Source: Ashinkailepas kermadecensis (lineage: Eukaryota; Arthropoda; Thecostraca; Neolepadidae). From it: a stretch of 64,000 nucleotides of DNA. Positions 1-13,200 of the stretch are shown here, in pieces. Within the stretch, counting starts at the first letter, position 1. Each line of letters opens with the position of its first letter. Below the pieces are notes generated by a model. The model did not search any database, was not told the origin of the DNA, and saw nothing but the letters and a program-made list of their open reading frames with translations. Position numbers and translations under genes: made by a program. The stretch covers positions 62,001 to 126,000 of the forward strand of contig JAOTOM010004666.1 in the NCBI GenBank assembly GCA_034440615.1, written 5' to 3'.

Positions 1-1043
1 ACCGTGACTCATGACGGATTCGGCTTTACGAGAAAAACAATACGCAATCTGATAGACAATTGATTGGGCATCCATCAGCTACAAAATGAGAAATATCAAA
101 ACAGGGCTTTTTCAAAAGGTCACGATGTCAATGAAAATGTTACGAGGTCACGTGGTCAAATGTTCACTTCACAAGACCACACTTATTTGTATTGTATTCG
201 GCAGGTTTTCAGCTTTCGAATGATGTTCGGCTTGGAAAGTTAATTCCTATCACTAAAAAGATAAAGCGTAATTTTCTATATACACTTTCTCCATGACCTC
301 AACAAGTTGCTAACCCGTATCTCGTGACTCCTTTGACGTAGAAAACAAACATTGCAGAATCGTAATCTGGGCCGTACATAACCCAGCGCATCCGTTTTTA
401 TCAACATTGTACGGGGAGTGGTAAACAATTTGGGGTCTAGTTTGGTGATTTGTCCCAGATTCGCCCATCAATGTGATCCCAATGCCTGTTGGGTGGCTTT
501 ACCGGATGAGTATAAGCTGCAGTACGGAATGTGAGGATGTAGAATGTCGACGATTGTGTTCAGCCACGCTGTATTGCTACCGTGTTCACCACCGAAACTA
601 GTTGTAATCCCGAAAGCCTTCAGATGACGCTGCATGCCTCACGTGTAACCACCGTTCAGGTGGTTTCAGTGTTAGTTCCGCTCGTATCCGTTTTACTCAG
701 AAATGTATGGATCGTGTGACTGTTTGCCGTCAAATTGTCCCCGGGTTGAACGCACCCTGAGAAGCACGGTTTGAATCGTTCACGTTTCGGCGCGCCCAAG
801 TGTGCCATTTAACAGCTGGTCCTATAAGAACGCGATTGCGGGGCGCCCATGTCGGGACATGACGGCTCAAACTTTTGGGTAGGATATCGCCATTGAGGCG
901 AATTTTTCTGAGTGATAAGTGGTTTATGAATGAAAATAATCCCGATGGTTTTGTCCATGTAGTGTAACAACATATGTTGACAGCCATTCATTTATCAAAA
1001 GGAAAGGCTGCCCGGAAAATCCTTGACTTGAGCATGCTTCCAG
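1..1043. other. Upstream of first recognised exon, nothing identified
   Basis: Unique-looking intronic or 5' sequence. No signal peptide, no other half of the CBM14 domain and no repeat array was recognised here. The missing first exon or exons of the chitin deacetylase gene are expected upstream of the window. Confidence 0.5.
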
Positions 1044-1148
1044 AAGGAGAAGTGTACGAGTTCAAGTGCTCCCGAGATCTTATGTTCGACGTGGCGCGTC
1101 AAATCTGTGACTTCAAAGATAAGGTCACCAATTGTGAAGTCAGTACGG
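1044..1148 (+). CDS. Chitin deacetylase exon 1 (visible): C-terminal half of CBM14 domain
   Basis: Encodes GEVYEFKCSRDLMFDVARQ followed by ICDFKDKVTNCEVST, the last three cysteines of a peritrophin-type chitin-binding domain. The donor is ACGG|GTAAGT with the intron starting at 1149. The start at 1044 (after cttccag) is inferred because it leaves the usual short spacing to the previous cysteine, which must lie in an earlier exon. The frame stays open further upstream to 974, so the acceptor is not certain. It exits in phase 1 and joins exon 2 to give GAG (Glu). Confidence 0.8.
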
Positions 1149-1185
1149 GTAAGTTGGCCACCGCTGCTGAGATTTCTTTCTCCAT

Positions 1186-1263
<78 letters not shown>

Positions 1264-4200
1264 GTCTCTGTCTCTGTCTCTGTCTCTGTCTCTGTCTCTG
1301 TCTCTGTCTCTGTCTCTGTCTCTGTCTCTGTCTCTGTCTCTGTCTCTGTCTCTGTCTCTGTCTCTGTCTCTCTGTCTCTGTCTCTGTCTCTGTCTCTGTC
1401 TCTGTCTCTGTCTCTGTCTCTGTCTCTGTCTCTGTCTCTGTCTCTGTCTCTGTCTCTGTCTCTGTCTCTGTCTCTGTCTCTGTCTCTGTCTCTGTCTCTG
1501 TCTCTGTCTCTGTCTCTGTCTCTGTCTCTGTCTCTGTCTCTGTCTCTGTCTCTGTCTCTGTCTCTGTCTCTGTCTCTGTCTCTGTCTCTGTCTCTGTCTC
1601 TGTCTCTGTCTCTGTCTCTGTCTCTGTCTCTGTCTCTGTCTCTGTCTCTGTCTCTGTCTCTGTCTCTGTCTCTGTCTCTGTCTCTGTCTCTGTCTCTGTC
1701 TCTGTCTCTGTCTCTGTCTCTGTCTCTGTCTCATCTTCATCTACAAAATCGCTCCTGCACGCGAACCGCAAATATTGCTGCCAGGTGCTTCAGGGACAAT
1801 GTCTAGACTTCCCTGATAATGCAATTGGGGTTCATAACTTGCGCTCCCAGACCAGTTGATATGAAAAGAACAATTACAAAGGTAGATTTCGTTACATTTT
1901 GTTAGATTTAGTTTTTTGCTTTCGATTTTCCACTGTGTAGAATTCGAGGAAGAGGGCACTCGCAACTCATGAGAAGGACGCTTGCACCCAAGAGGAAGGG
2001 CATTTGTATGGAATAAAAAAATATTTTTGGTGGAGTTTTCACTTTGGAGGGGCACCTGGACCCACAAAATCTCCGTGATTTCGCCATTTCATTTTGAATG
2101 TGTTTGAATATAATTCAACCCAAATAGGTACGTGCATTTGTATAGTATATTATTATCCATATATTGTGATTCTATGTTTGTGCATTGTGTTTATAAATTT
2201 TTATTGTCGCATGCTATAGAAACACTAACGGGAACGGGCACTCAGAACAGGGCAATAAGTATGTTAGGGCATTGTAATGATGACAGGGTACTAAGGAGGC
2301 TACTTAAGTGGGTGGATCACTCAGAAGGGCAGGGCACTAAGATGGACAGAGCATTCAGAAGGGCAGAGCACTGCGTAGAGCAGGGCACTAAGTAGAGCAG
2401 AACACTGCGGAGAGCAGGGCACAAAGTAGGACAGAACACTCAGGAAAGGAGGGCATGTCATCCAGGGAGAGACGGCAGGACACTAAATGGCAGAGCCACT
2501 ACAACTGCATGGCGAGGCACAAACAATAGAAACATATTTGATGGGAAAAATGTGCTACCCAGTAAACCAAAAGTCAGGAGGCTGGATAGCACTAGTGCTA
2601 ACCATTTCATATGAATAGTTGTGTTCTGCTACAAACCTGTCGGATTGTGAACTATATTACCTTTATATTTGGCATGGCATTAAGTCGTTAAATTTGCGGA
2701 CGTTGAAGAAAAAAAGGACCACAGCCATCCATGCTGGCTCAAGTACATATAAGCTTCATCGAGGAGCGGCATCTGGGTGCTTGTTGGTGTTGGTGGCCAC
2801 AAGTGTCTAAACAGGCTCTCGACAGTTCTTGATACTGGCAATATCGTGAGTGAACCCAAGATGCCTGGTGAAACCAATGCTGAATAGCCTTGGGTAAAAC
2901 GGCACAGCTTACGCATGAATGCGTTTCACATGAATGCATGGCCAGAACGTCAGACTGAAGAAATTTCACCTGGAGAAACCGAACATGTCAAGCGTACCAC
3001 CCGATCATGGGTGCAACGCTAGTCGATTCTAAGGGGGAGGGAGACGCATGTTCGCAATCTTTGGAAAAAAACCTGATTTGTTTCTTCCCGCTCTTTTTTT
3101 TATTGATTACCCCAACTTTCGTGTTTAAGAAGCTTGGATTATGCCCCAATATCCTCATCTTTGTATTCCAAACACTTCCTTTTTCATTTTCTGCATTCGT
3201 TATTGAAGTATGCCGACTGAACATGTCGTTCATAAAAGACTTGGTACGACTTACAAGCAGTGGCGTAGCTAGGAATTGATCCATGGGGCCGAACATCTCG
3301 AGAGGGGCACCTGCCTACTTAGGACCCCACCCTACTTTTCAGAAACTCCTCGGACTTCGGTCATTTTATTTTCAAAGGGCTCCTTTATTTAGATTTATAG
3401 ATTTATATTTGTAGATATATATTGGACCTTGGGTACAGGTCTCGCATATTAGCCACTCGGGAGCGGAGTGTTTTATTTTTGCACCCGGCTGTGGTCTTCC
3501 CTAGCTAGAGGGAAGGGGCTCGGGAAGGACAGTTAAGCGTACCACCGCTGGTATGTGCACGTGCGACCGATACTCTAGATGTGACGACCCGAGATTGTGC
3601 TGCAGAATTGACAATCTGATATCGTGCTGTACAGGCGACAACCCGAGATTGTGCTGTACAGGTGACGACCCGAGATTGTGCTGTAGAGGTGACGACCCGA
3701 GATTGTGCTGTAGAGGTGACGACCCGAGATTGTGCTGTAGAGGTGACGACCCGAGATTGTGCTGTAGAGGTGACGACCCGAGATTGTGCTGTAGAGGTGA
3801 CAATCTGATATCGTGCTGTAGAGGCGACAACCCGAGATTGTGCTGTAGAGGTGACGAACCGAGATTGTGCTGTAGAGGTGACAGTCTGATATCGTGCTGT
3901 ACAGGCGACAACCCGAGATTGTGCTGTAGAGGTGACGAGTTGACGACCCGAGATCGCAATGTTGAGACGGCAACTCCCGATAATTGTGCTGCAGAGACAA
4001 CTCTGAGACTTGTGCTGCAGAGACAACTCTGAGACTTGTGCCGCAGAGACAACTCTGAGACTTGTGTCGCAGAGGTGACGACTCCGAGGCCGATCATGAA
4101 CACCATCGAGCCCATCTGCCCGGCCAGGGAGCACGCCTGCGGCACCGGCGACTGTATCCCGGCCGACCTCTTCTGTGACGGCCAGGCCGACTGTCCCGAC

Positions 4201-7200
4201 GGCAGCGACGAGGGTAGGTCACGGGCAGGTCACGGGCAGGGTCACTGGCAGGGTCACGGGCAGGGTCACTGGCAGGGTCACGGGCAGGGTCACGGGCAGG
4301 GTCACAGGCGGGAGCTCAATGTCGGTGTCAGCATCTGAAGATCACAATCGGGTTGACTGGCCGGGTCACTGGCGGGATCACTGACAGGGTATCAGTGGTG
4401 GTGTCAGCGTCTGAAGATCACTATCTGGTGTACTGGCCGGGTCACAGACGGGATCACTGGCCGGGCCATGATCTCTGGCATGATCTCTGGAATGAGCTCT
4501 GGTCACTGACACTGGCATGTGTTAGTGTCTGAAGATCACTATCGGGTGGACTGGCCGATCACTATCGGGTGGATTGACCAGGTCACTGGCATGATCTCAG
4601 TGTCGGTGTCAGCGTCTGAAGATCACTATTGGGTGGACTGGCCGGGTCACTGACAGGGTCACTGGCATGATCTCAGTGTCGGTGTCAGCGTCTGAAGATC
4701 ACTATTGGGTGGACTGGCCGCATCACAGGCCGGATCACAGGCTGGATCACTGGCCGGCTCTCATTGTTTATTATCATTATTTTATCATATTATCAGTATA
4801 TTGGCATATATCAGCCAATATATCACCATTGTCCAGACCACCATCAGGACTGCTGGCAGAACCACTGCCAAGGTCAGCGTCCTCGTTAATGTTTACTCAT
4901 ATCCTAGCTCACTGTCCAGTCCGAATTTGATCGCGATCAGGTAGTCGTCGATGGTACAGCAACGTTCGTGTCCTGAATTGCGACTTGTGATGAAAATTGA
5001 TCGAATGTTGATGGAACAAAGGATGCAATTTAACAACAATTCGGAAAACAAACTGTTGGCATTTGAACAAGTAGTGCTACGCATACAAATGCTATTATTA
5101 CACTATCCACATTGGAACATAGCATAGCTCTGCCATCACCTAGACAAATATTATATGGATTACGTGAATGTCTGTCCGGTGTCTTTTCACCATGCATATA
5201 TTCACCGAGTATTCCATACCATGTGCAGCAATTACGAGTAGTGTGGTCCGTGGCATCCATCAGTTAGGTGGCCATATCGCCCACCAAGCATCATCTACTG
5301 TCGGTCACCAGTCTGATGTCCAGGCTGTGGTCCGTAACATCCGTCGGTTAGGTGATCACATCGTCCACGAATCACCATCTAATGTCGGTCACCAGTCTGA
5401 TGGCCAGTTGAGCGGCCTGTGTTCTGTGCTGCAGGCTGGTGTGACCCGGAGAACGACCCGAACGCGGCGCCCAGGTGCGACTATGCCAACTGTTCTCTGC
5501 CCTACTGCTGGTGCTCCACCGACGGGACACTCATCCCGGGCAACCTCGAGCCCAACCAGGTAACGCCCCTGCGGCTGTACTCCGGCCGTGTCAGCTCAGT
5601 GTGCGGGTCGTGTCAGCCAGCACATCAGCCATATCAGCTCAGCATACCGGCCATGTCAACTCAGTGTGCGGGTCATGTCAGCTCAGTACACCAGCAATGT
5701 CAGCTCATTACACCAACAATGTCAGCTCAGTACACCAGCCTTGTCAGCTGTCAGCTCAGTACACCAGCCATATCAGTTCATTGCACCAGCAATGTCAGCT
5801 CAGTACACCAGCCATATCAGCTCAGTATACCAGCAATGTCAGCTCAGTGTACGGACCATGTCAGCTTAGTACACCAGCAATGTAAGCTCATTACACCAGC
5901 AATGTCAGCTCAGTACACCAGCCTTGTCAGCTGTCAGCTCAGTACACCAGCCATATCAGCTCATTGTACCAGCAATGTCAGCTCAGTACACCAGCAATGT
6001 CAGCTGAGTGTGCGGACCATGTCAGCTCAGTACACCAGCCATGTCAGTTGTCAGCTCAGTGCACCAGTAATGTTGGCTCAGTACACCAGTAGTGTTAGCT
6101 GTCGGCTCAGTACATCAGTAATATAGGCTCAGTGCACCGGCCATGTCAGCTCAGTACACCGATCCATGTCAGCTGTCGGTTCAGTATGCCAGTACTATAG
6201 GCTCAGGATACCAGCCATTGTAACTCAGTACACCGGCCATTGTAACTCAGTGCACCGGCTATGTCAGCACAGTACACTAGTAATGTCAACTCAGTACACC
6301 AGTAATGTCAACTCAGTACACCAGCAGTGTCAACTCGGTACACCAGTAATGTCAACTCAGTACACCAGAAATGTCAACTCAGTACACCGACCATGTCAGC
6401 TCAGTGCACCGGCTATATAAGCTCCTGCACCGGCCATGTCCACTGTCAGCTCAGTATACCAGAAATATCAGCTCAGTACATCGGCCATGTCAACTCAGTA
6501 CACCGGTAATATCAGCTCAGTACATCAGCCATGTCAGCTCAGCACGCCAGAAATGTCAGCTCAGTACATCAGCCATGTCAGCTCAGCACGTCAGTAATGT
6601 CAGTTTAGTGCACCAGCCATGTCAGCCCAGCCGCCAGTCTGCGTGGCGACGTCTGTCCCTGGTCTGTTCTAGTGTCGAATATTAAAACCAACGAGACAGG
6701 CGTGTCGGCGATACAGGATGACATGTCGGTCATTTGTTCTGGTTCTGTTCTGGTTATTTATAACAAGGTAGTCAATGGCAAGCGAATTATCCTTAGCGCA
6801 TGCACTGCGAGGGTGGTTTGCATTTTGGGTTTCATCTGGGTGCTTCTCAGCATTGCGTGAAGTATTTTTACGGAGACGAAGGTTGATTGATAGCTGCTTG
6901 TTAACAGAGAGACATCAAACTTAACCTCCAGTGGATACTTGAACACAAGGGATGTCATTGCAAATTACACGTCCGTTTTGCTGGGAATCCAGGCAGGCAT
7001 GCTGATTAGCTAGTTATTCATTTGGGCTGTAGGCGCTTCAGCCAGTCTGATCATTCGCTCCAAAGCATGCTGATTAAATTTCCCGCTAGACAGCTGATGT
7101 TTTCTTGTTCAAAGAAGTTCGTAGCTATTATCCTGCTGAAGATTGCTATCACACAATGCGGCGAAAGCAACACCAGTTGCCTCGTTAGTTTCCAGCCGTT

Positions 7201-10200
7201 CCGGTCAGCGAAAGTTTCAACGAACCGTGTTTTTCTCCACCGTTAGGGAAAGTGAGTCAATATGTCGTTGCACTACACGTTCCGTTAGCTAACCGGAAAT
7301 GTTCCCGTGCACGAATTCAGATCCGTGAAAGCGAACTATGTATCAACAGCGATGTATAAATAACGGTTGCAGCAGTGATCTACCGAGATAATAATATACT
7401 TTTCGCGTAATAGTTGCCCACAGTTGGATATCGTGATAAGTCCGGGCTGAACAAAACCTTGTTCCAGAGTTATGCATACTTATAAGGTCCGATAATACTT
7501 AGCCAATACTAGAGGAGCATTTGCTGTGAGGTACAGGCGGAATTCAATATATAGTAATGTTCTGGGGAGACATAGTCAGCCGACTACCACACCATGCTTT
7601 AACCTCCCTAATTATCAAGAAATCGGAAGCACTACATGTTATTGGTTCTCACGAACCGAGAGAAATTGCGCATCTATATATTTGCCATGGTTCACAGGAA
7701 TGATCTGTGTTCTATCGAAGCTTCAACGTGACATTTGTTTAGTCAAGCAGCACTCCGATCTTCAACGTGAAGGGATGAATGCGAATGCCGTTTGCTGGTA
7801 GAATATAAGCTGGTCTGCTGTTCGGTGGGTTTACTCGATGATTGGGGACAACAGACCCCAACGTGTTTACTAGTTCTGGTGAAATATGGGACAGCCGGGG
7901 TATCAGGGCTGGCACTTGTGAGTGTGCTCTAGAGTAGCGTGGGCGCAAGGGAGAGCGCTTCGTACCTGATAATCGTAATGTGCACAGCCTGCTGTATCAT
8001 CTCCGTGTCAGTGAAACTGTTGTACTGTGGCGGCAGGTTCCGCAGATGGTGATCATCACGTTCGACGACGCCGTCAACTCACAGAACATCGACCTGTACA
8101 AGAAGCTGTTCAACAAGGAGAAGCGCAAGAACCCCAACGGTTGTCCGCACCACGCCACCTACTTTGTCTCCCACGAGTACACTAACTACCGGGACGTGCA
8201 GGAGTTGTGGAACATGGGCCACGAGATCGCCGTCCACAGCATCACGTGAGACAGACGGGGAGCGGGAGCGGGCAAAGCGTGAGGGAGAGAGGAACAGGAG
8301 ACAGCCGATTGAGAGGGACAGAGAGACTGAAAGAGAAAGTGAAAAGAAGGGAGAGGAGAGAGGGGAAGAGATTTGATGGCGGTTCTATTAAGGAAGTTTT
8401 AGAAAGGGAAGGAGAGGGAAGGGAGCAGATCAAATACGAAACAAAAGGAAGATATGAGCAAGAAAAATGAGCAATGACCTGTTGTAGAGCTAGAGTGTGG
8501 GTTATAGGTAAGGGCTGCAGATTAGGTCGATCAAGGGAGCTGTGGAGTCCAAGCAAACACTTAGCATTTTGCCACAAAGGTTACTTTTTGGGTGGGTCAC
8601 TTCACAACTATCTTTTTGTCCCCAAGGCCCCTTTTTGAACACGCCATCCGCGCCTGAAAATGTCGAAAATGCGTAGTTCCGCCGCTGGCTCAATCCAAAT
8701 TCAACTGGAAATGTATGAGCAACGTTGCACGTGCTGGCAATGCTTCGATGGACCAACACGACAGCTCGGCTGAAAGTGCCTCTTTCTGGCCGCTCACAAG
8801 CACTTTCGAGACGGGTCAAATATCGACCGCGAGACGGTATAGGAGAAGCGGAAAGGCAGATACATCCGTGTGGGTAGTGATGAGTTGCGTATTTACCGAT
8901 TGTGACGCATAACATGAATTGCGTCCTTTGCCACACTCATTTGATTTTAATCATAATAGCTAATGATGTAGCTAAATGTAAGTATTCCATTGAGGGAAAA
9001 TATTAATGGGTCACACTTAGGTGTGCCTTCTATTCACAAATGCAGCTTAGACTGATCACTGCAGGAGACAGATGTTTCTGACGATGAATACTCAACAATG
9101 GTAACCTTTCATTGCTTTGGCTGAGCTATGTTGTGTGTAAGCAAAGGACACGCATGCATGGCCGACCACATTCTTTCGCAGAGTCGCTAATTGTGTGTAC
9201 AACTTGATGGCATGATCAAATGTGTTAACTGTGCATGCTTGGCTGTCACAGAGATCTCACGAATTATTTTCGGGGGATTGGGTGTAGTTGCCATTGACAA
9301 TCGTGGTAATGTTTGTGAAGATACCAGCCAAATAATGGTAGCAAATGACTCCAATTATCGTCAATACTTAATAAGATCCAGATACATCCATGTGGAACAC
9401 ATGCGGAAAAATATGGCCTTTCAGTCATCATTTTAGATATGTTTGCATGTTTGCAATGTAATGTTTGCAACGTGTGGAACTTACCAAGGTATGCATATAC
9501 AACCACAAATTAAATGGTTCAAGGTTGAGCGATGGTGGGGCGGGGATCAGGTACAAATTTGGAGTGAGGAGGGGATAAATATGCAAGATGATGGGCTGAG
9601 CACCATGAGATTCAATTAGATGATAATTCACCTCTAAATACTGTTAGCTATGAAAGCAGTCCACATGGGTAGAACTTCGCAGCTTGTTGAAAAGCGTATC
9701 ACCAAGAAGCAAACAAAACATATTTTAATACCTATCATAATCCAGTCGGTCCCCACTTATTTCTACATTTAATCCGAGTTTTTTGTGGGGTAGCTTTATG
9801 AACCAGGGTCCTGTTGCTAAGCAGAGCTTGTTGCGTGAACCCTGGCCCCACCACCCGATTCATGAATTCCAGTTCAACGGCAGAATTTTGACCGAAAGTT
9901 TAACGTGCCGTCAACGCTCCGACACGGCCGCCCGGTAGCTCATCCCCGGCCTTATTGGGCCAGCTGCCAACAGACCCTCCAAGCCGGGGGCTAAATGCGA
10001 GCTCGTGAAGCGACTCTAACCCTGTGTTGCCAGGACAGGGGAGACCAGTGCAGGCCAGCGCTCTAACCAGCTGAGCTACCGGGGTGGCAATATTGTGTGA
10101 GTCATAAACAAATTGAATGTTTGGCAAGCAGGGTGCGTTTCCCCACTATTTACTTCACTTTCAGGTACGCTACTATCATTCGAAGTTCATAGCGCAGTAA

Positions 10201-13200
10201 GCAAATGCTGCCCTTCAAACAGATGAATGGTGACGGGAATTTAAGGAAGGGAGATGACGTCATGTGAATGACCGAGCTGGGCGGCGTAGCGTTTGACTCA
10301 ATATTTTCCTTGTTCTATATTTTTCGCATTATATATGCTGTGGTTTGATATTGTGGGTGTTCGATATGTTGCTCATTCGACATTTTTCGATTTGCTACTT
10401 CGTGTTTGCGATGATTTGCGCATTCGATATTGTTCACCTTCAATATGTTACTTTCAATATTCATCCACTCGATACTTTGCGTTTATATAATTTCCCAGAA
10501 GCACCGATATCATCACCGACATCAAATGACAGGACGTTGTGAAAAGGGTCGCATAAAGGCCACGAAAATACTACCATACCAAACGCAAAAAAAATATGGA
10601 AAAGGGAAAAATAAAGATAAAATAAAAAATAAAAAATAAAGACCACAAACAGCGCATCGTTGAGCCATTATCGCCGTGTTGTCTTGACCCCACCCCATCC
10701 CCTGTGACAAAATTGAATCTGTCGCCCCTGGTAAGAGGGTCACGGCCCACCTGGTGAGAGGGCCACGGCCCACCTGGTGAGAGGGTCACGGCCCACCTGG
10801 TGAGAAGGTCACGGCCCACCTGGTGAGAGGGTCACGGCCCACCTGGTGAGAAGGCCACGGCCCACCTGGTGAGAGGGTCACGGCCCACCTGGTGAGAGGG
10901 TCACGGCCCACCTGGTGAGAGGGTCACGGCCCACCTGGTGAGAGGGTCACGGTCCACCTGGTGAGAGGGTCACGGCCCACCTGGTGAGAGGGTCACGGCC
11001 CACCTGGGCCCACCTGGTGAGGGTCACGGCCCACCTGGTGAGAGGGTCACGGCCCACCTGGTGAGAGGGTGTCCACCTGGTGAGAGGGTCACGGTCCATG
11101 GTATGAGGGTCACGGCCCACCTGGTGAGAGGGTCACGGCCCACCTGGTGAGAGGGTCACGGCCCACCTGGTGAGAGGGTCACGGCCCACCTGGTGAGAGG
11201 GTCACGGCCCACCTGGTGAGAGGGTCACGGCCCACCTGGTGAGAGGGTCACGGCCCACCTGGTGAGAGGGTCACGGCCCACCTGGTGAGAGGGTCACGGC
11301 CCACCTGGTGAGAGGGTCACGGCCCACCTGGTGAGAGGGTCACGGCCCACCTGGCCCTTGTGACTCCCGACTCCTGCCGCCAGCCACCGGCTGCCCGAGT
11401 CGTGGTGGACCAACAACGCCACCATCGAGGAGTGGTTCGACGAGATGGTGGGTCAGGCCAACATCATCAATCGATACGGCGGCGTCGACATGGAGGACAT
11501 GTGGGGTGAGTGTGCCTATACTTCTGGAGCAGTGCGGTGACCCCTCGGGTGACCGCTCGGTGACCCCTCGGGCGTCACGGCCATACGGCGGTAGTGGCCT
11601 CACTGAGGGAACGTCCTAGGAAACCAGTGACGTAACTGAGGGAACCTCACGAGCGACGTTACTCAGGAACTTCACGGGAAACACTGACGTCACTGAGGGA
11701 ACATTACGGGCGACAGTGACCTCACTGAGAGAGCGTCACGTGGAAACAGTGACGTCACTGCGGGAACGCCGAGGGGAAGAGTGGCGTCACGGAGGGAACG
11801 TCATAGGGAATGTGACGTCACCCGGGAAAGTGTTGAGCATTGGGTTTTACACCCCTAGGGCATACTTAGTGCCATCATACCCTACTGTATGCTTCCGTTG
11901 CATAAATCAGCTCATAGTTAGTACTGTAATGTTGAAAAGTATGATTGCCTACATAGCATAATGTGTTTGGTGTGCCTATGCTAGGTAGTGCGAACTGGAT
12001 CGATGCTGTGGTGTGGCTATTTGCGAAAAACGGATGGGCGAATGGTCTATTCCGCCCGCCTGGACGGCACCAAACCGGCAATGACGCACATGACTGGTGC
12101 TTGTCGCCCGTTATCAGTGCAATTTTCTGCGGCAGTTTTTAGTGGATTACATCACCTAGTACACTATGTTATATAGTGCGCTATCTGCTTAACATGATTT
12201 TCGGGTGAATATGTGTCACATTATTTTCGCAATTTTGACCGACTATACCAGTGGGCCTTTAAGACTGCTCTCACCCATTCCCTCAGGCAGTAAATCGAAC
12301 GGATTCTATATAACATTTTCGCAAACAATTTGCTTTCCACCAGTTTTATGCACATCAATATCTCCCGTCATGTACCGAAATCTTCGGCGCACCCTACAAA
12401 ATAGCGTTCTTGCTCAGCCCCTAGCACGCCGCTCACGTCCAAAAAGCATACCTATCCTATGACCCTGTATCAGTGAGCCGTGAGTCGCGACCTGTGATCT
12501 GTGATCTGTGACCTGTGACTCGCAACCCTTGACCCCGAGTCGATAGCATGGGATCGGTGGTCACCAACTCGTGACTTATCTCCGTGACTTGTGTTCGGCA
12601 TAACTCGTCTTCCTGTTCCTCTTCCACGCCCTCTAATCGACCACTAGGACCGTCTGTGAGGTGGTGGCCGACCAGCAGTGACCCTCCCCACCACTGATCT
12701 CTGACCCCCCCCCCCCGTCAGGTGTGCGCGTGCCCTTCCTGCGCGTCGGCTGGAACCGGCAGTTCGTGATGATGCGCGAGTTCGGCTTTGTGTACGACTC
12801 GTCCATCACGGCGCCGTACTCGCGCATCCCCTTCTGGCCGTACACGCTCGACTACCGCATCCCGCACAAGTGCGTCGGACAGGGCGTCAAGTGTCCGTCG
12901 CGCTCCTTCAGCGGCATCTGGGAGATGGTGATGAATCAGCTTAAGGTCAACGTGAGTCGATCACAATGACGACGAAAGGCCGGCTGGTCGTCCTCGGCAG
13001 GTGGTGTCGTTGTCGACGGGGGTCGGGGTCGACGAGGATCGGGATCAGCGTCGGCAGTGATCAGAGTCAGCGTCAATGGGAGTCTGTTGATCGAGGGAGT
13101 GTGTTTTTCTAAGCACGTTTTTCGTAAGTTCTGAAGTTTGGACATGACGCATTTGTATGGAGGAATGTATGAGCATGATAATGCGCAAAATATTCCCAAC

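Noticed and set aside
974..1816. 280-residue open frame and overlapping minus-strand frames over the CT/TGTCTC tract
   Set aside because: Only the first part (to 1148) is exon; the rest is simple repeat read as Leu-Ser or Leu-Cys. The minus-strand frames are Thr-Glu and Arg-Gln dipeptide artefacts.
3581..3945. CRISPR-like array
   Set aside because: Units are contiguous with no unique spacers, and the context is a eukaryotic intron. The same applies to all other arrays in the window.
9900..10127. Minus-strand 75-residue protein
   Set aside because: The frame is created by the tRNA-like SINE head (the common VAQLVRALACTG-type artefact).
12706..12716. Poly-C run before exon 6 as an assembly error
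   Set aside because: It sits where a pyrimidine tract is expected before the acceptor, and the reading frame of the exon is unaffected.
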